From: Pirellulales bacterium
Lineage (GTDB): Bacteria > Planctomycetota > Planctomycetia > Pirellulales > JAEUIK01
Assembly: GCA_019636335.1 (NCBI GenBank)
Contig: JAHBXR010000013.1
Location: 116,714 to 180,713 of the forward strand
DNA length: 64,000 bases
Direction: 5' to 3'
Below are positions 62,251 to 64,000 of the stretch, in pieces. Position 1 is the first letter of the stretch. Every line of letters begins with the position of its first letter. The notes beneath the pieces were generated by a model. The model was not told the origin of the DNA, searched no databases, and saw nothing but the letters and a program-made list of their open reading frames with translations. The position numbers and the translations under genes were made by a program.

Positions 62251-62306
62251 AGCTTGGATCGAGGTTACGATCTTTGCGCGCAAAGATCGTAACCTCGATC
62301 CAAGCT
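62251..62306. repeat. perfect 56-bp palindrome
   Basis: 28-bp arms without any loop, from AGCTTGGATCGAGGTTACGA (62251) to TCGTAACCTCGATCCAAGCT (62306), with the centre TTTGCGCGCAAA. No T run follows. It lies between the converging genes ending at 62174 and 62316 and could be a two-way terminator or a protein site. Such a long loop-free palindrome is unstable in many hosts, so it may be recent. Confidence 0.9.
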
Positions 62307-62315
62307 TGCGTCAAC

Positions 62316-62663
62316 CTAGGGGTGAGACGTAATCGCGATCAAAGAAATCTCATTCTCTTTTGGACCATAGCACCAGAAGAGTCGATAGGCGCCCGGAGTA
62401 TTATTCTGCACGTATGCCTCAAATACTTTCTTGCTCTTGTCGTACGGATGTTCGAGCGAATCATATTCGTGCGTGTTGAGGCTTGGATGTTTAGGATTGT
62501 TCAACAGGAAATCAATGGTTTTCCTAACTTGCTTGAATAACCCTTCATCTTTTGTCGACTTTGTCTTGCCGGTTTTCTTGCGAGCCGCCACGCTCGCCTT
62601 CGCTTTAGCACTCAAATCATCATAAGTCTTTCGTGCGTCGGGCAACCATACGGGGTTAAACAT
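62316..62663 (-). CDS. RelE/ParE-like toxin of a toxin-antitoxin pair
   Basis: 115 residues, basic. MFNPVWLPDARKTYDDLSAK opens the toxin fold, and the C-terminal strand set YVQNNTPGAYRLFWCYGPKE and ISLIAITSHP is the RelE-type barrel end (Arg of YRLFW and the terminal HP). The family cuts mRNA on the ribosome or poisons gyrase. Start ATG 62663 is 3 bp after the antitoxin stop, so the two are coupled. Confidence 0.82.
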   Translation of the reverse strand: MFNPVWLPDARKTYDDLSAKAKASVAARKKTGKTKSTKDEGLFKQVRKTIDFLLNNPKHPSLNTHEYDSLEHPYDKSKKVFEAYVQNNTPGAYRLFWCYGPKENEISLIAITSHP

Positions 62664-62666
62664 TGG

Positions 62667-62942
62667 TCAATCTTCAAGCTCCTCCAGCAACTTTCCATCT
62701 TCTTCCCAACTTGGTGGCGGATCGCTGAAGCGCCCCGCCGCTGCGTCAGCCAAGCCTCGGAATACGGCTGACTTGGCTTCTTCGTTCTGGTAGAGCCATG
62801 CTTCTTGCAGCGGGATCGACATTGCGAGCTTAACGCGGTATTCGGTCTGACCAATTTGCTCAATCAATACCTGTTGGTTCGCAAGCTCCTTGCCCAGCGT
62901 CAAACGCCCTTTGCTGTCCAGCATCCGTGGTGCAGTAGCCAT
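62667..62942 (-). CDS. antitoxin partner
   Basis: 91 residues from ATG 62942 (GGGAGG upstream at good spacing). The N-terminus (MATAPRMLDSKGRLTLGKEL) has the AbrB/SpoVT-like pattern, and the C-terminal IPLQEAWLYQNEEAKSAVFR with GLADAAAGRFSDPPPSW is typical of antitoxins paired with RelE-like toxins. It should bind the operator at 63012-63024 and neutralise the toxin. First gene of a two-gene operon. Confidence 0.8.
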   Translation of the reverse strand: MATAPRMLDSKGRLTLGKELANQQVLIEQIGQTEYRVKLAMSIPLQEAWLYQNEEAKSAVFRGLADAAAGRFSDPPPSWEEDGKLLEELED

Positions 62943-62981
62943 TGCATGACCTCCCAAATTGATCCTTCCGAACTTCGTCCA

Positions 62982-63010
62982 ATACTAAGCCCCAATCCCA
63001 CTGGGGTCAA
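62982..63010 (-). promoter_or_regulatory. promoter of the toxin-antitoxin operon
   Basis: Reverse strand: -35 TTGACC (63010-63005), 17-bp spacer, -10 TAGTAT (62987-62982). The antitoxin ATG is 40 bp further. Confidence 0.65.
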
Positions 63011-63011
63011 A

Positions 63012-63024
63012 TGGGATTATCCCA
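63012..63024. promoter_or_regulatory. operator dyad beside the toxin-antitoxin promoter
   Basis: TGGGATTATCCCA is a 6-bp perfect dyad with one central base, 1 bp from the -35 box. A related half-site (AATCCCACTGGGGT) lies in the spacer. The place fits autoregulation by the antitoxin. Confidence 0.55.
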
Positions 63025-63193
63025 CTAGTTACTTCGGCATGGCACCATTAGGCGGTGAAGGACGATTTAAGTCATTACTACATTGACGATTGCGTTGCAT
63101 CACGCTGCATCAACACCACCCGACAGAGGTGGTTGTTTGCTTGAAAGTGCCAGCTATCTAAGCGTCATGGCTGCCCAAAATGCAACCGGACAG

Positions 63194-63430
63194 CTACGCA
63201 ATCCCGTGCTCACGCATAAGCAGCGACACGCTGGCCTGAGTCCAGTCTTTTCTGGTCTCTGTGGTGAACCGGTCGTAGTTGAGCACGATAGCGATGTCCG
63301 CTTGTGACGCGCCGAGACGGCGCATCCTCTGCACCTCGGGAACAACGAACTCTCGGATTATGCTCTTGCGCTCTTCTCGGCGGCGCTTTTCAAGTTCTCG
63401 ACCGATCGCACGAATGTTGTCAAAGGCCAT
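63194..63430 (-). CDS. small hypothetical protein, HTH-like
   Basis: 78 residues, strongly basic N-terminus (AIGRELEKRRREERKSIIRE) and a C-terminal part with an HTH-like rhythm (EVQRMRRLGASQADIAIVLN, then ASVSLLMREHGIA). It is the last of three short reverse-strand genes. A DNA-binding role is possible, but no family is recognised. Confidence 0.5.
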   Translation of the reverse strand: MAFDNIRAIGRELEKRRREERKSIIREFVVPEVQRMRRLGASQADIAIVLNYDRFTTETRKDWTQASVSLLMREHGIA

Positions 63431-63440
63431 TGCATGTGTC

Positions 63441-63704
63441 CTACGGAATGTGGAAGTAGACATTGTGCTCGCCGAATCTGTCGTGCAAGTAGCGATGCAG
63501 GATGTCACTCGGCGTAAGGCAGTTCGGCAGTCGGGTCAAGCCTGCGTCGGCAAGCTGACCGACAAGAATCGCGATGATGACGAACAGCGCATCAGTGTCA
63601 GACTCAGGGAGCGCGAAGGGCGTCGTGACCTTCGTGCCGTCTGGCTGATTGATGGTCAGCGGCAAGCTGACGTTTTCTCGGATAAGCGGTTCAAGTGCCG
63701 ACAT
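63441..63704 (-). CDS. small hypothetical protein
   Basis: 87 residues. The start at 63704 overlaps the stop of the gene before it (TAATG), which supports this start over 63734. The sequence MSALEPLIRENVSLPLTINQ and IIAILVGQLADAGLTRLPNC is not of a known family. It lies 10 bp from the next gene. Confidence 0.55.
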   Translation of the reverse strand: MSALEPLIRENVSLPLTINQPDGTKVTTPFALPESDTDALFVIIAILVGQLADAGLTRLPNCLTPSDILHRYLHDRFGEHNVYFHIP

Positions 63705-63973
63705 TAGCTTTCGTTCCAATGCAACAAACTGCAAGCAATCGGCGCGACAGTATTCGATTGATTGTTGGCACCCCAGCCAACCTCATCCGGCCCGCCCGAC
63801 ATGAAGCTACCACGGCCTTCGCTCGCGATCTGAATCCAAGTGTTCCCATCTAAGCCGATGAAGAATTTCAAATCCGTTCCGTCATCCTCAATCTTCATCC
63901 AGAGTTCGGGGCCAATCGTCTCGACAGTCCAGCCGTTTAGTAACGTCGTGCTCGACGTTGTCTCGTTCGTCAT
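63704..63973 (-). CDS. small hypothetical protein, possibly partial
   Basis: 89 residues from ATG 63973; the frame stays open to the right edge (SPRLYVLK before the Met), so the start may lie outside. Content is polar and rich in Gly and Thr (MSGGPDEVGWGANNQSNTVA). No family recognised. TAATG overlap with the next gene means translational coupling. Confidence 0.5.
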   Translation of the reverse strand: MTNETTSSTTLLNGWTVETIGPELWMKIEDDGTDLKFFIGLDGNTWIQIASEGRGSFMSGGPDEVGWGANNQSNTVAPIACSLLHWNES

Positions 63974-64000
63974 CTTGAGAACGTAGAGCCGTGGCGAGGT

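Noticed and set aside
50563..64000. Right attachment site of the element
   Set aside because: No second copy of the tRNA 3' end is visible within the window.

Overview
The window is high-GC bacterial DNA that reads as a planctomycete of the Pirellulales type. The evidence is the gene content: DUF1080 and PQQ-propeller exported proteins, a large VWA-domain protein, an exported thioredoxin-domain lipoprotein, a five-POTRA BamA with a huge proline-rich insert, a Gfo/Idh/MocA oxidoreductase, and a DUF1580 protein on a mobile element. Many genes lack clear Shine-Dalgarno sites and several use GTG starts. The species cannot be named from sequence alone.

Positions 1-50476 are chromosome. The genes are mostly single-copy housekeeping, envelope and transport functions in short units of changing direction: an exported protein, ApbE, DedA, VWA and PQQ proteins, BamA (9183-13256), a DUF4872 protein, a divergent phosphoglycerate kinase homologue, a 3-hydroxyisobutyrate dehydrogenase-type enzyme, a redoxin lipoprotein, a LarA-like/YgfZ overlapping pair, a dolichol-phosphate-mannose-synthase-type transferase, an SbcD/SbcC-like pair of the YhaO/YhaN type (28897-33752), gamma-glutamyltransferase, two MFS transporters, a nucleotide-sugar epimerase, guanine deaminase, an OprB-type porin, a zinc alcohol dehydrogenase and a GAF/SpoIIE-like protein. 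Between them lie several hairpin-rich repeat families. Two of these sit exactly against stop codons (20128-20280 and 25541-25626 are one family; 41843-41993 and 46319-46476 another), and a third family overlaps the start codon of the alcohol dehydrogenase at 47273.

At 50477-50562 there is a tRNA-Leu(GAG), followed at once by a tyrosine recombinase gene. This is the usual layout of an integrative element inserted at the 3' end of a tRNA gene. From there to the right edge (over 13 kb; right end not in the window) the content is accessory: integrase, DUF1580 protein, primase/SF3 helicase, a decayed fragment of a DNA methyltransferase, an orphan SIR2-domain protein, a serine recombinase, a small clamp-loader-like AAA+ ATPase, an ArdC-type antirestriction protein with a good promoter, a DDE transposase, a DUF6953-like gene with a disturbed start, a perfect 56-bp palindrome, a RelE-like toxin/antitoxin pair with promoter and operator, and three small coupled genes of unknown function.

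The best leads for something new are the SIR2 gene beside a ruined methyltransferase (possible defence cargo), the structured non-coding stretch at 2208-2359, the multi-hairpin repeats fixed at gene ends, the repeated motif inside BamA, and the divergent PGK and LarA homologues that lack expected active-site residues.
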